Shown one piece after another: positions 46,684 through 56,061 of a stretch of DNA of 64,000 bases (positions are counted from its first letter, which is position 1; the number at the start of each line of letters is the position of its first letter). This DNA is from Lachnospiraceae bacterium oral taxon 500 (GTDB taxonomy: Bacteria; Bacillota; Clostridia; Lachnospirales; Vallitaleaceae): assembly GCA_002999035.1 (NCBI GenBank), contig CP027241.1:186001-250000 (forward strand), read 5' to 3'. The notes beneath the pieces are model-generated. The model was given only the letters and a program-made list of their open reading frames with translations, made no database searches and had not been told where the DNA came from. Position numbers and translations under genes: made by a program.

Positions 46684-47607
46684 TTATATCTTGATGTCTA
46701 AAGTTTTAACCCAGTTTGCTGTTTCTAAAATATTTTTCTCAAAATCGGATACAACTGCATATCCCGTATCCCTATAAAGCGCACCAATATCAACTTTTCT
46801 ATAGTCCAAAGCCATAGCATCCGGATATACGCCAAATCTTAGTTCTACACTCGGCGCTAAAATATCTCTGACTTGACCGGCAATCTCCTTAAACGTGCGA
46901 AGCTTCTGGTTACCTACATAATAGCTTTTTTGATTTTCTCCCTTTTCGGCAATTGCACATAATCCAGCAACAATATCATCAATATATACCCAGTCATATA
47001 AAAAATCGCCTTCTACTAAGTCAGGACTTTTCCCTTTTAATAAATTGGATATTAAAATATTTGGAATAGTTTTTGACCGATCACCAGGTCCGTAGGAATT
47101 CGCAATCAACGCAATATTCATTTCTATTCCTTTTTGATAGGCCAGTGTTTTACAAATCATTTCTGCCGCTAATTTACTCGCTCCATAAATACAAGTATAT
47201 CGAGGCTTAATACCAGACTTACCAAAATAATCTATCACTTCCATTACATTGATAGTACTCGCCATAATAAACTTTTTAGTTTTAAATTGAATGGCTGCAT
47301 TTAAAGCATCCCCAGAATATACCGCATTATTCATCTGCATTTGGTAATTTTTAAAATATTCCCCATACGTTCCTTCCCAAGCAAGATGAAAAAAAACATC
47401 TATATCATTAAACTGATATTTTTCAGCCAATTGACTATATTCACTTAATTCCGCTTCTATGATATGCAGTTGGGTACTTTCTTGCCATTCCAGTATTTCT
47501 CCTCTAGAACGAACTACTGCAAAAATTTCGACATCTTCTTTCAGCAGCTTTTGGGTCAAGGCTCTGCCAATAAAGCCACTGGCTCCTGCAATGATTACCT
47601 TTTTCAT
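46684..47607 (-). CDS. NAD-dependent epimerase/dehydratase, predicted dTDP-4-keto-2,6-dideoxyhexose 4-ketoreductase
   Basis: A 307-residue extended SDR. Rossmann motif GASGFIGRALTQ, catalytic Ser in MASTINVME and YGASKLAAEM (Tyr-x-x-x-Lys) are present. It overlaps the 3,5-epimerase gene by 4 nt and follows the 2,3-dehydratase and 3-ketoreductase genes, the same functional set as OleV-OleW-OleL-OleU of dTDP-L-olivose synthesis. By that logic it reduces the 4-keto group last. An RmlD-like reductase is not seen elsewhere in the window. The fold is certain; the step is inferred from context. Confidence 0.8.
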   Translation of the reverse strand: MKKVIIAGASGFIGRALTQKLLKEDVEIFAVVRSRGEILEWQESTQLHIIEAELSEYSQLAEKYQFNDIDVFFHLAWEGTYGEYFKNYQMQMNNAVYSGDALNAAIQFKTKKFIMASTINVMEVIDYFGKSGIKPRYTCIYGASKLAAEMICKTLAYQKGIEMNIALIANSYGPGDRSKTIPNILISNLLKGKSPDLVEGDFLYDWVYIDDIVAGLCAIAEKGENQKSYYVGNQKLRTFKEIAGQVRDILAPSVELRFGVYPDAMALDYRKVDIGALYRDTGYAVVSDFEKNILETANWVKTLDIKI

Positions 47608-48170
47608 ACCAGATTCCTTTCCATATTTAAGTTTACATCACTATCTTTTAATTTCGGCGCTCTGGTGTCCTTTTCTGAAATAATCGGATTTTTTATCCCC
47701 CATTCTACATTTATCTCCGGGTCGTTCCACGCAATCGCCCGGTCAAATTCTGGATAATAAAATTCCGTTACTTTATACTGAACCTCACAGTGATCTTCCA
47801 AAGTCAAAAACGCATGACCAAACCCACTAGGAATCCAAATTTGTTTATGATTATCAGCTGACAGTTCAACCGCCAGCCATTTTTTAAACGTCAGCGAATC
47901 TTTGCGCAAATCAACTACCACATCCAATATTCTGCCTCTAATGCAGCGCACCAGCTTAATTTGAGGCTTCGGATTATTCTGAAAGTGAATTCCCCGTAGT
48001 GTTCCTTGCTTAATGGTATAACTGTGATTATCCTGAACAAAAGTCGCGTTAATCCCCAGTTCCGCCAATGTTCTGGCCGAATAGCTTTCCGTATAATATC
48101 CTCGATAGTCCTCAAAGTACCTTGGTTCTAAAATTTTAACACCCGCTAATTCCAGTTCTGTTATTTTCAT
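47604..48170 (-). CDS. rfbC: dTDP-4-keto-6-deoxyhexose 3,5-epimerase (RmlC family)
   Basis: A 188-residue cupin enzyme. RmlC landmarks are intact: RGYYTESYS, the catalytic His in LRGIHFQ, the IPSGFGHAFLTLED core and Tyr in TEFYYPEFDRAIAWNDP. In rhamnose synthesis it makes the L-configured 4-keto sugar. Here, with 2,3-dehydratase and 3-ketoreductase genes beside it, it probably epimerises a 2-deoxy intermediate to the L series. It overlaps the oxidoreductase gene by 35 nt. Confidence 0.93.
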   Translation of the reverse strand: MKITELELAGVKILEPRYFEDYRGYYTESYSARTLAELGINATFVQDNHSYTIKQGTLRGIHFQNNPKPQIKLVRCIRGRILDVVVDLRKDSLTFKKWLAVELSADNHKQIWIPSGFGHAFLTLEDHCEVQYKVTEFYYPEFDRAIAWNDPEINVEWGIKNPIISEKDTRAPKLKDSDVNLNMERNLV

Positions 48171-49152
48171 TTTCGTTTTCTTCCCTTTCTTGCCCTTGCA
48201 ACCACACCGCTTCCACTAACTCCGCCTGCCGCAATAACTCTTGATACTCCCTCTCCCTTCGCTGATTATTTGCCAAACAGCCTTCAAACCGCAGAATCGA
48301 GCCATAAAATTGATCCGCCGCCGGAATTCGAAGCGATTTTTTCTCGCCTTTTTCCTCTATCTCCAAAGCAACTTCCAGTTCCGATCCAGCCGTAAAAACC
48401 CGCGGTGATTTTATACTGCCCGTCTGTCCCCAAACTTCCAGCTCGCACTTATAGACGTTATCCATGCCAAAGCTGATTTGCGCCACTTGTCTTTTTGAAT
48501 TTTCCAGCACCGCTGAGCCATATAAATCAACATCGGATAACGTGTCTTGATTTAAACTAACATATTGACATTTTGTATCTTCGCCCAAAAGAATGCTTGC
48601 CAGTTTTACGGTATATCCGCCGCAATCCAGCAAAGCCCCACCACCTAACGCTTTCTCATAGCGAAAGTCTTTTCCCGCTCGCCGCGGAAAGCCAAAGGCA
48701 ATGCGAATCAGACGCAGCTCTCCAATTTTTTCCTCCGCTATCATCGCCTGAATCGCCCTTAGTTGTGGATGCTCGGTAAACATATAGTTCTCGCGCAGCG
48801 CCAAATTCTTTTGCTTTGCCAGCCTCACCAATTCTTGCGTTTGCTCATAGGAAATCGTTGACGGTTTTTCCAAGAAAACATGCTTGCCGTTTTCCAGTGC
48901 TTTTCTCGCCCATTCAAAATGCAGCGCCGGCGGAAGCGGCAAATAAACGGCATCAATTTCTCCGTCCGCCAAAAGTTCCTCGTAACTGCCATAGCCCTTA
49001 CCACCAAACTCGTGCACAAATTTCTCTGTTTTTGCCAGTTCTCTGGATGCTACACCGGCATATTCCCAATTTTCTGCTTTTTTTAGCGCCGGCAGGAAAC
49101 GTCGAAAAGCAATTTCTGAAGTTCCTAAAATTCCTATTTTAATTTTGGCCAT
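48136..49152 (-). CDS. Gfo/Idh/MocA-family oxidoreductase, predicted NDP-3-keto-sugar 3-reductase
   Basis: A 338-residue NAD(P)-dependent enzyme. The N-terminal Rossmann fold starts KIGILGTSEIAFRRFLPAL, followed by the family EKPSTISYEQTQELV motif (catalytic Lys in EKP) and GGGALLDCGGYTV. Members next to NDP-hexose 2,3-dehydratases (for example KijD10, OleW, UrdT) reduce the C3 keto group to form the 2,6-dideoxy sugar. The gene overlaps the 2,3-dehydratase gene by 14 nt, strongly supporting this role. Confidence 0.85.
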   Translation of the reverse strand: MAKIKIGILGTSEIAFRRFLPALKKAENWEYAGVASRELAKTEKFVHEFGGKGYGSYEELLADGEIDAVYLPLPPALHFEWARKALENGKHVFLEKPSTISYEQTQELVRLAKQKNLALRENYMFTEHPQLRAIQAMIAEEKIGELRLIRIAFGFPRRAGKDFRYEKALGGGALLDCGGYTVKLASILLGEDTKCQYVSLNQDTLSDVDLYGSAVLENSKRQVAQISFGMDNVYKCELEVWGQTGSIKSPRVFTAGSELEVALEIEEKGEKKSLRIPAADQFYGSILRFEGCLANNQRREREYQELLRQAELVEAVWLQGQEREENENENNRTGISGC

Positions 49153-50485
49153 CTTCCCTTCCTCCCAGTACCGACAAAAGATTTCTTAGTTGTATATTAA
49201 GACAATTATTTATCTGTGTCAATAAGTTTAGCGTTCGGAGATCAACCGCAAAGTAGCCCGCCGGCAAAATACCGATCTCCCTCTTATCAACTTCTATGAT
49301 TACATTATGGTTCTGCTCATGATAAAATCTTCCGCCCTCTTCTGATAAAATCGTGTCAAACAGAACCCCTTGCCTCTGGTGATACTTTTCCCAGAACAAG
49401 GTTCGAATCCAATCTTTTTCCTCTCCTCGCGCTCCCGCTTCCTGCTGAATGGTCGGCCCCAGTTCTATTTTATCAAAGCAGCCCACCTCTGGCACTGCTT
49501 TAACAACAAAATACCATGTTCCGTCCTCTTGATAACGAAGCAGCCCAAAAAATGCTTTCCCTACCGCTTCAAATAAAGGCTGACACCATTTGACAACTTC
49601 CCGGCCTTCAATCTCAATTTCGCAAAAGACCACTTTAAACGGATATTCTCTTTTATGTGCGATTTCCGCTTCTGTTATTCTCCAGTCTTTCAATGCCGTT
49701 AAAGCCGTCTGCTGCCGCTTTCGACTGTCAAACATTTTATAATTATTGATAAAATGATATATCTCCGGTAAATGATTCTGCCCATCGCCAACACAAGCGT
49801 TCTTTAAAAAGTCCGTCGGCAGCCCCAAAGGCACCCATTGCTCCACACCATGCAGCGCAAAAGGAATACAGGAAAGTACCGTCCGAGTATCCATATTGAC
49901 CAGATTTTCGACCATCATTAGTTCCTTAATCTGCGGCAAAGTTATCCACTTATGCGAAGGCAGTACCTCTATGTCTTCGTCTATCTTGATGATAATGTTG
50001 CGGTTACGCTTACCCCAAAAGCGTGACGACTGCTCCGACTGGATTTGATCCACTATAATCTGCTCTTTTTTAGCATAAATAAAGTAATCCAAATAAGCTG
50101 GTTTTTTCCCGCCATGCTGCTGGGTAAAATTACTTTTTGTCGCCTGAATGGTTGGTGACAGTTGAATCTTATTGATATTGCCCGGTTCAATCTTTGCCTG
50201 CATCAAAAAATGAGTTTCGCCGTCAAAATCCCTGCAAATAATCCCTAAGTAGCCAATCTCTTCCTGCAATAAAATAGGCTGCTCCAAAAGAACCTCGCCC
50301 TGTGGATTGACTTCCCGCAAACCAGCAATTTGAAAAAAGGTATTCTTCGCATTGCGGATATAACCATCTTTTTCATCTAAAAACCAGCCCTGGCACTCCG
50401 CAAAATGGATTTTGCTAATTTCTACCTTAGTGGTTTGATTTCGAGATTTAATCCATAATAGGATATCATTCATCTGATTTTGCAT
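49139..50485 (-). CDS. NDP-hexose 2,3-dehydratase (2-deoxysugar-forming)
   Basis: About 448 residues; start ATG 50485 lies 7 nt after AAGGAG. It has the internal two-fold repeat typical of the hexose_dehydrat family (EvaA, TylX3, OleV). The first half carries EPGNINKIQLSPTIQATKSN and QTEQSS..WGKRNRNIIIKI, and the second half DKIELGPTIQQEAG and EEGGRFYHEQNHNVIIEV. This enzyme removes the 2-OH from dTDP-4-keto-6-deoxyglucose, the committed step to 2,6-dideoxyhexoses. It is mostly known from actinobacterial antibiotic clusters, so its place in a Clostridia surface-glycan cluster is unusual. Overlaps the GT2 gene by 20 nt. Confidence 0.88.
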   Translation of the reverse strand: MQNQMNDILLWIKSRNQTTKVEISKIHFAECQGWFLDEKDGYIRNAKNTFFQIAGLREVNPQGEVLLEQPILLQEEIGYLGIICRDFDGETHFLMQAKIEPGNINKIQLSPTIQATKSNFTQQHGGKKPAYLDYFIYAKKEQIIVDQIQSEQSSRFWGKRNRNIIIKIDEDIEVLPSHKWITLPQIKELMMVENLVNMDTRTVLSCIPFALHGVEQWVPLGLPTDFLKNACVGDGQNHLPEIYHFINNYKMFDSRKRQQTALTALKDWRITEAEIAHKREYPFKVVFCEIEIEGREVVKWCQPLFEAVGKAFFGLLRYQEDGTWYFVVKAVPEVGCFDKIELGPTIQQEAGARGEEKDWIRTLFWEKYHQRQGVLFDTILSEEGGRFYHEQNHNVIIEVDKREIGILPAGYFAVDLRTLNLLTQINNCLNIQLRNLLSVLGGREDGQN

Positions 50486-51446
50486 TGCTATTCTCCTTAG
50501 CAGCTTCCGGCTGATCAAAGTTCAGTTTCTTTTCAATGACTACTAATGGGCGTTTTAATAAACGAGCGTTAATGCTCAAAATATATTCTCCTAAAATACC
50601 TATAAAGAAAAGCTGAACGGCACCAATAAGAAAAATCCCGATGATAATACTAGCCGTTCCGATTGGATAACTATCCCAGTGTAATAGCTTATATACAAAA
50701 ACATACAGTGCTATTAATATACTTCCTATTCCCATTATCATTCCTACAAAAGTAGCCGCCCGCATCAATAGCTTTGTATATGAGGTTACTCCTATCATGG
50801 CTTCATCATAATACTTAAAAAAATTAAAACCGGACGAGCCCCTCTCGCTTTTGGCTTGGTGGTATTTCATAATATACATATTCATGCCAAATTCCGATAT
50901 AATTCCTCTAAGATAAGGAACCGGGTCTTCTATATTCCTTATAGTATCTACAAAAACCCGATCATACAGGCCAAAACCATTAAAATGTTCAATTTGTTGA
51001 TTACTGGCCATTTTCCTGATTAGTTTGTAATATATCGTTCTAAAAAAGTACAGCAATGGATTTTCTGAACTGCTATATTTTTGACCAATGATAACTTTAT
51101 AGCCTTCTTCCCACTTTTTTACAAACTCCGGTAATAATTCTGGTGGATCCTGTAAATCACCAAACAACATAAAGGTGGCATCTCCGCTGCCTTGTAAAAA
51201 AGTTGAAAAAACATTCCTTGAAAAGCCAAAATTTTTAGCATTGCGAATTCCTTTAACTTTTCTGTCAAAAGCGCATACCTTTTCAATTTCCTGCCATGTA
51301 TTATCCGGTGAACAGTCATCTACAAAGAAAATTTCATAATCGTATTTTGTTAACTCATTTTGAAAAACTGCTACTAATCTCTCATACATCAACTGGATAC
51401 TTTTTTCTTCCTTATAACATGGAATAACCACGCTAATCTTTTTCAT
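50466..51446 (-). CDS. Family 2 polyprenyl-phosphate glycosyltransferase with two C-terminal membrane helices
   Basis: About 326 residues. The GT2 domain has VVIPCYKEEKSI, FFVDDCSPDNTW and FGDLQDPPE (metal-binding Asp). It ends in two membrane helices, the DPM1/GtrB plan for loading a sugar onto a polyprenyl phosphate. I start at ATG 51446 (MKKISVV); a TTG 36 nt upstream is an alternative. It would provide the lipid-linked donor for GtrA and the GT-C-like proteins of the cluster. Confidence 0.88.
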   Translation of the reverse strand: MKKISVVIPCYKEEKSIQLMYERLVAVFQNELTKYDYEIFFVDDCSPDNTWQEIEKVCAFDRKVKGIRNAKNFGFSRNVFSTFLQGSGDATFMLFGDLQDPPELLPEFVKKWEEGYKVIIGQKYSSSENPLLYFFRTIYYKLIRKMASNQQIEHFNGFGLYDRVFVDTIRNIEDPVPYLRGIISEFGMNMYIMKYHQAKSERGSSGFNFFKYYDEAMIGVTSYTKLLMRAATFVGMIMGIGSILIALYVFVYKLLHWDSYPIGTASIIIGIFLIGAVQLFFIGILGEYILSINARLLKRPLVVIEKKLNFDQPEAAKENSNAKSDE

Positions 51447-51501
51447 ATCACCACTTATTTCCTTCCTAATTTCAGCTTTCAAATAAACTATTTCACCTTT
51501 T

Positions 51502-53268
51502 TTATTCCCTTAAAAAATCCTCTAAATAAAAACTTATCTGCCATCCGCAAGTATAGTAAATGGGTTTATCGGATTGATCACTGGTCTTAACTATTTTACC
51601 ACATTTAATTCCATAATCCTTTAAATTATATAGATATCCACTGCACCCTTCCTCCGGAGTTCGAACAAAGCCCACTTCCAGTATTTTATCATTTTCAAAT
51701 GCATTTTGGGAAATAATGCTGAAATCTTTATTAGTCTTTATGCTTTCTTTATATATGTCTGTAAATACCTTTGCCCAAGGGATAATATTTAAAAATATTC
51801 CTACAATAAAGATTCCTGCAATAATTTTCATTAAAATATTTCGGGAATTCTTTTTAATATTTCCCAATATTAAAAGAACTGACAACGGAATTATAACATA
51901 AAAATAGCCGACATATCTAAGCCCTCCTGCTCCTAAAGGCGTTAAACTGCATTGAATAAAAATCAACCCTAAAATTCCAATAGAAGTCTTATAAAAGAAA
52001 TCATTTATTATATATTTTTTATTCTGATAAATAATCACTGCTAATATAATTACACTTATAATAAATAGTCCACTAAAAAGGACTCCATAAGCCCCAAAAT
52101 GTGGAGCATGAATGTAATAAGATACTATTTCCCTGATTGAAAACGTAAATGGAATTTTTAACGGTAATTGAGTTTCACTCCAAAAATCTCCCATTTTTCC
52201 AAATAATAATGCCCAAAATATTTGAGGAGTATTAAACCCATCTGTTGATGTGGCAAAGCTTCCAGACATATATCCCAAAGTATTTCCTATCACTCCCGGC
52301 AAAATTTCTTTCCACCGCAAGTAATTCGTTACATATGGCGCAAAACCCACTAAAATAATACTTAACAATGTATAAATAGCTAGTGTCATAAAAATCTTAA
52401 AACTACTTAAAACACAAATTGCTTCTTTTTTTCGTTCTTTCCAAAAAACTATCCCAAAAAAGATTAAGCAAATGACTCCCATTGAATAAAGGGCATTAAA
52501 TTTAGTATTTATTCCTATTATAATACTCAATCCGACAGCATTTAGCACTTCCTCTTTTTTAATCTCGATATACTTTGCATCTAAAAGCATAATAATAAAT
52601 ATCAAGTTTACTATTACCATATTATTCAATGGTGCATCCACATAAAATGTCCGAAGTTGAGTAAGAGCAACAGGATTTAACATTGTAATTAGTGCTATTA
52701 GAAAACTTGATATTCTATTAAAATATCTTGTTCTCACATAATCATAAAAAAAGCAAAAAATCATAAACATAGTTATAAAATGATACGCTTTTCCGCATTC
52801 TATATTTTGACTTATAGCATATATACTTGCCCCAAAAATAGCCATTCCTTTAGGAAAAAATTCTATCCACTTCCATTCATCTTTCCCTATTACTCTTGGC
52901 AAACTCCCCAACTTTGCATTAAATTCCTCCGGTGTTTCATAAACTGGGTTCCAGCCCTCTTTTAACAAACCCACCATCGGTTTTCGATATGCATTGCCGT
53001 CATACGAGGTATCAATCACATTCCCTGAAATCATAATAAACAGACATGCTATGACTATGCTAATAATCGTGATTTGCAAGATGTTTTCTTTTTTTAGCAT
53101 TTTAAAACTCAGTATCGTCAGCAACAGCGAAATCAAAGTATGCGCCGGGCCAATTGTAATGCCAATAAAAAACAGCAACATAGAAATGGTAATCAAAATT
53201 GCCATATATATTAGGAAAAATAATCCTAAATCAAAGTAAAAGTGTTTCTTTCTATTCTTTATCTCCAT
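51502..53268 (-). CDS. GT-C-like polytopic membrane glycosyltransferase candidate (first copy)
   Basis: A 588-residue, very AT-rich gene coding for a protein with about 11-13 membrane helices. After the early helices comes an extracytoplasmic loop with DTSYDGNAYRKPMV (acidic at about 86-90) and later a MLNPVALTQLRTFYVD block. The paralogue at 54354 has TWDGAAYHK and ALNPVVLAQ...YYLD at equivalent places. Asp in the first outer loop is a hallmark of GT-C glycosyltransferases using polyprenyl-linked sugars. I do not recognise a named family, so the activity is inferred. Confidence 0.7.
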   Translation of the reverse strand: MEIKNRKKHFYFDLGLFFLIYMAILITISMLLFFIGITIGPAHTLISLLLTILSFKMLKKENILQITIISIVIACLFIMISGNVIDTSYDGNAYRKPMVGLLKEGWNPVYETPEEFNAKLGSLPRVIGKDEWKWIEFFPKGMAIFGASIYAISQNIECGKAYHFITMFMIFCFFYDYVRTRYFNRISSFLIALITMLNPVALTQLRTFYVDAPLNNMVIVNLIFIIMLLDAKYIEIKKEEVLNAVGLSIIIGINTKFNALYSMGVICLIFFGIVFWKERKKEAICVLSSFKIFMTLAIYTLLSIILVGFAPYVTNYLRWKEILPGVIGNTLGYMSGSFATSTDGFNTPQIFWALLFGKMGDFWSETQLPLKIPFTFSIREIVSYYIHAPHFGAYGVLFSGLFIISVIILAVIIYQNKKYIINDFFYKTSIGILGLIFIQCSLTPLGAGGLRYVGYFYVIIPLSVLLILGNIKKNSRNILMKIIAGIFIVGIFLNIIPWAKVFTDIYKESIKTNKDFSIISQNAFENDKILEVGFVRTPEEGCSGYLYNLKDYGIKCGKIVKTSDQSDKPIYYTCGWQISFYLEDFLRE

Positions 53269-53306
53269 TTTTTCTCTCTTTCCGCAAGAAATAAACTTTT
53301 ATCTTT

Positions 53307-54332
53307 TTATAATTCCGGCCAAAGTTTTCGGAAAAACGCTCCTTTCTTTGCATAAAATCTAAAAAAATATCCAAGTAATCTCATCCTATATAGTGCATAT
53401 ATAAAGAACAGCACTCCACGAACTAAAACTTTAGAGCCTTTCGGCCGAAATAAAGATATATATGGATTGTGAATAAATTCACAAAAATCATCTTCCAATA
53501 CTTTTATAGCCTTTAAATACTCTTGATTCATATCCTCTTCTTTGACATACGCTCCTGTCTTTAATAAATACCAACAAGTAAAATAAAAACTATAATATGA
53601 AATCACCTGTTTTTGTTCTTGTGTCAACGCCTTTTTTTGCTTAATTCCCTTTAAGTATTTATAGCTTTTTTCTAAAATTCCTTCTTGAAATTTTAGAAAA
53701 ACAGTATTTTTAATAGATTTTCTGTTAAATACATAGTAATAAAAAGGATAATCATATACTATAATATTCGGAGTGCTGATTTCCAAACCACCTTGATACA
53801 AAATATCTTCAATGACCCTGCCTTCGCAAGATTTTAATTGATTCTCTATCAAAAATTGTCTTTTATAAAGTTTCGCAAATAACGGAATACTTTGACGTAA
53901 GGCCATTTCTTTATTTTTAAATCGCCTAATATATCGGATTTTGCCAGTATCATCAACACTGGTAAAACCCGTATACACAATATCGTACTTCGGATTTTTT
54001 TCTGCAAATTTAAGTACCCTTTCTACATAAGAATCATGAATATAGTCATCATGATCCATAAATAAGATATATTCTCCTTTGGCTTGGTGTAAGCAATAGT
54101 TCCTGCCATAGCCCACTCCTTTGTTTTCATCTGAATAAAATATTCGAATTTTATCTGGAAATTCCGTTTGCATTTTTTTCATTATTTCTCGCGTTGAGTC
54201 AGTTGAAGCATCATCATAAAGCAATATCTCAATATTTTTATATGTTTGATTTAGTAACGATCTTACATTCTTTTCAATAAAGCTTTCTGAATTATATTCT
54301 CCAACAATTATAGATACGAACTTTGAATCCAT
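53307..54332 (-). CDS. Family 2 glycosyltransferase
   Basis: About 341 residues. Start ATG 54332 (MDSKFVSIIV) follows AAAGGAG; the GTG upstream lacks a better site. GT2 motifs: VSIIVGEYNSESFIEKNV, the nucleotide-binding LYDDASTDSTREI and the metal-binding FMDHDDY at about 95. No membrane anchor except weak C-terminal hydrophobicity. It probably adds a sugar to the glycan at the cytoplasmic face. It lies between the two GT-C-like genes. Confidence 0.9.
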   Translation of the reverse strand: MDSKFVSIIVGEYNSESFIEKNVRSLLNQTYKNIEILLYDDASTDSTREIMKKMQTEFPDKIRIFYSDENKGVGYGRNYCLHQAKGEYILFMDHDDYIHDSYVERVLKFAEKNPKYDIVYTGFTSVDDTGKIRYIRRFKNKEMALRQSIPLFAKLYKRQFLIENQLKSCEGRVIEDILYQGGLEISTPNIIVYDYPFYYYVFNRKSIKNTVFLKFQEGILEKSYKYLKGIKQKKALTQEQKQVISYYSFYFTCWYLLKTGAYVKEEDMNQEYLKAIKVLEDDFCEFIHNPYISLFRPKGSKVLVRGVLFFIYALYRMRLLGYFFRFYAKKGAFFRKLWPEL

Positions 54333-54353
54333 TTTGCTCCTTTCCACAACTCT

Positions 54354-56057
54354 TTATGGTAGTTCCTTATAATATAACCAATTTGCATATGTCAATTGAA
54401 ATGTTTCATCTACCTGTTCTCTTAAAACTAATTCATAGTTGATATCCTTATCCATTAAATTATAATTCATTCCACTAAAATCATCCACATAAAAACAAAC
54501 CTGATATTTTTTTCCTTCTTGACTTCTATTTTTCATATAATTCAAAATCGCTCTAATATCTGTAGCTGCATCAATTTTATGAAGCATTACCGGAACATAC
54601 GGCGCTGTATTTAGAATTCCCATAACGCAAATAAATATTCCGATATAATTTGAAATCTTATTTTTCAATTTATTTTCCAAACTAAACAATATAAAAAGTG
54701 AAATAAAAAATAATATATAGATATGTCCGATATATCTGGTATTATACGATGTTGGTAAAAATGCCATTTCTATAAAAGATATCCATGAAAATATTTCCAC
54801 AATCAGCATTTTATCTTTTGTATCACTAAATTCTTTTCTCCATTGTTTTCTTTTTAAAGCCCATACAATAATACTCAGAAAAAATATACCACTAAAAAAT
54901 ACACCTAACCCTCCAACTCTAGGGTCTACATAGTAATAATAATTCAATTCCTCCATTTTAAAAGTAAATGGTATCTTAACCAAATCTCCTATTTGTGTCA
55001 GATTTCCATGGCTCATTCTTCCTATCAATGATAGAAAAAACATAACGGGATCACTCAGTCCCTTAATTCCAAAATATTGCCCTGCAAGGTCTTTTGTCAT
55101 AAATCCCTGTTCCCCAATGAAACCATAAAAAATATTTTGATATCTTAATAGGTTAGTTAAATATGGTGAAACTCCAACTACACCCACTGCCATAAATGCC
55201 GAAAAAGCCAATATTAGAAACCTTCCCCCCACTTTTCGTTTATTTGTTTCCCTATAACAATAATACAGAATAAAAATAATAGCATATGTTGCTACAAACA
55301 GTCCTACTGAAAATTTTAAATTACATCCTATTATCATCAAAAAAGATAAATTGAGCCAATTCTTTGCTTGATCTCGCCCCTCAAAAACTTGCATAAATAA
55401 TAGCATAATTAGCATTAAACTACAGACTACAACACTGTCCAAATAATATGAACAAAACTGTGCCAATACAACAGGATTTAAGGCTATAACTAAAGAACTC
55501 AAAATAGCTTGATATTTTTTTAAACCTTTTCTGATTAAAAATTCCGAAAAGAATAAATATGTAATCAGCGCAAACAACAAGTGGTACATCTTTCCCGATT
55601 CTATATTCCCGGTAAGCGCATAAATCGAAGCGCTGAAATACCAAGTCGCTTTGGGATATGCTTCTGCCCAAAGCATTGGATTGTGTCTAGGAATTTGAAT
55701 ATTATGAGACAATTCATTAAAAACCGTGTTGGCCTGATACACCGGATTCCATCCATATTTCAAAAAACCAATAGCCTGCTTATGATAAGCGGCCCCATCC
55801 CATGTTTGATCAAAAACCGAACTACTAAATAATGTTATCAATACAATAATAGCCGCCACCACAACTAAATGAAATATTGTCTTTTTAAAATCATTATCTT
55901 TATACAAAAAAATACTCGCCGTAACCGTGCTCGCAAAAAGAATATTCCATATACTCACACTAATTCCAGCCAGCAAAAAAATTGCAGTAACAACGACTGT
56001 CATAGAAAAAAAAGTCAACAGCATTGATGCAAGTTTATATCTATCAACTTTATACAT
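54354..56057 (-). CDS. GT-C-like polytopic membrane glycosyltransferase candidate (second copy)
   Basis: A 567-residue protein with about 11-13 helices, paralogous to the 588-residue protein at 51502. The outer-loop acidic motif is FDQTWDGAAYHK (Asp83/Asp87), and the second conserved block is ALNPVVLAQFCSYYLDS. Its gene is strongly AT-rich, like its neighbours. It likely transfers a lipid-linked sugar outside the membrane. The HAD and UbiA genes next to it suggest a polyprenyl-phosphate pentose as possible donor. Not a family I can name with certainty. Confidence 0.7.
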   Translation of the reverse strand: MYKVDRYKLASMLLTFFSMTVVVTAIFLLAGISVSIWNILFASTVTASIFLYKDNDFKKTIFHLVVVAAIIVLITLFSSSVFDQTWDGAAYHKQAIGFLKYGWNPVYQANTVFNELSHNIQIPRHNPMLWAEAYPKATWYFSASIYALTGNIESGKMYHLLFALITYLFFSEFLIRKGLKKYQAILSSLVIALNPVVLAQFCSYYLDSVVVCSLMLIMLLFMQVFEGRDQAKNWLNLSFLMIIGCNLKFSVGLFVATYAIIFILYYCYRETNKRKVGGRFLILAFSAFMAVGVVGVSPYLTNLLRYQNIFYGFIGEQGFMTKDLAGQYFGIKGLSDPVMFFLSLIGRMSHGNLTQIGDLVKIPFTFKMEELNYYYYVDPRVGGLGVFFSGIFFLSIIVWALKRKQWRKEFSDTKDKMLIVEIFSWISFIEMAFLPTSYNTRYIGHIYILFFISLFILFSLENKLKNKISNYIGIFICVMGILNTAPYVPVMLHKIDAATDIRAILNYMKNRSQEGKKYQVCFYVDDFSGMNYNLMDKDINYELVLREQVDETFQLTYANWLYYKELP

Positions 56058-56061
56058 TTGT

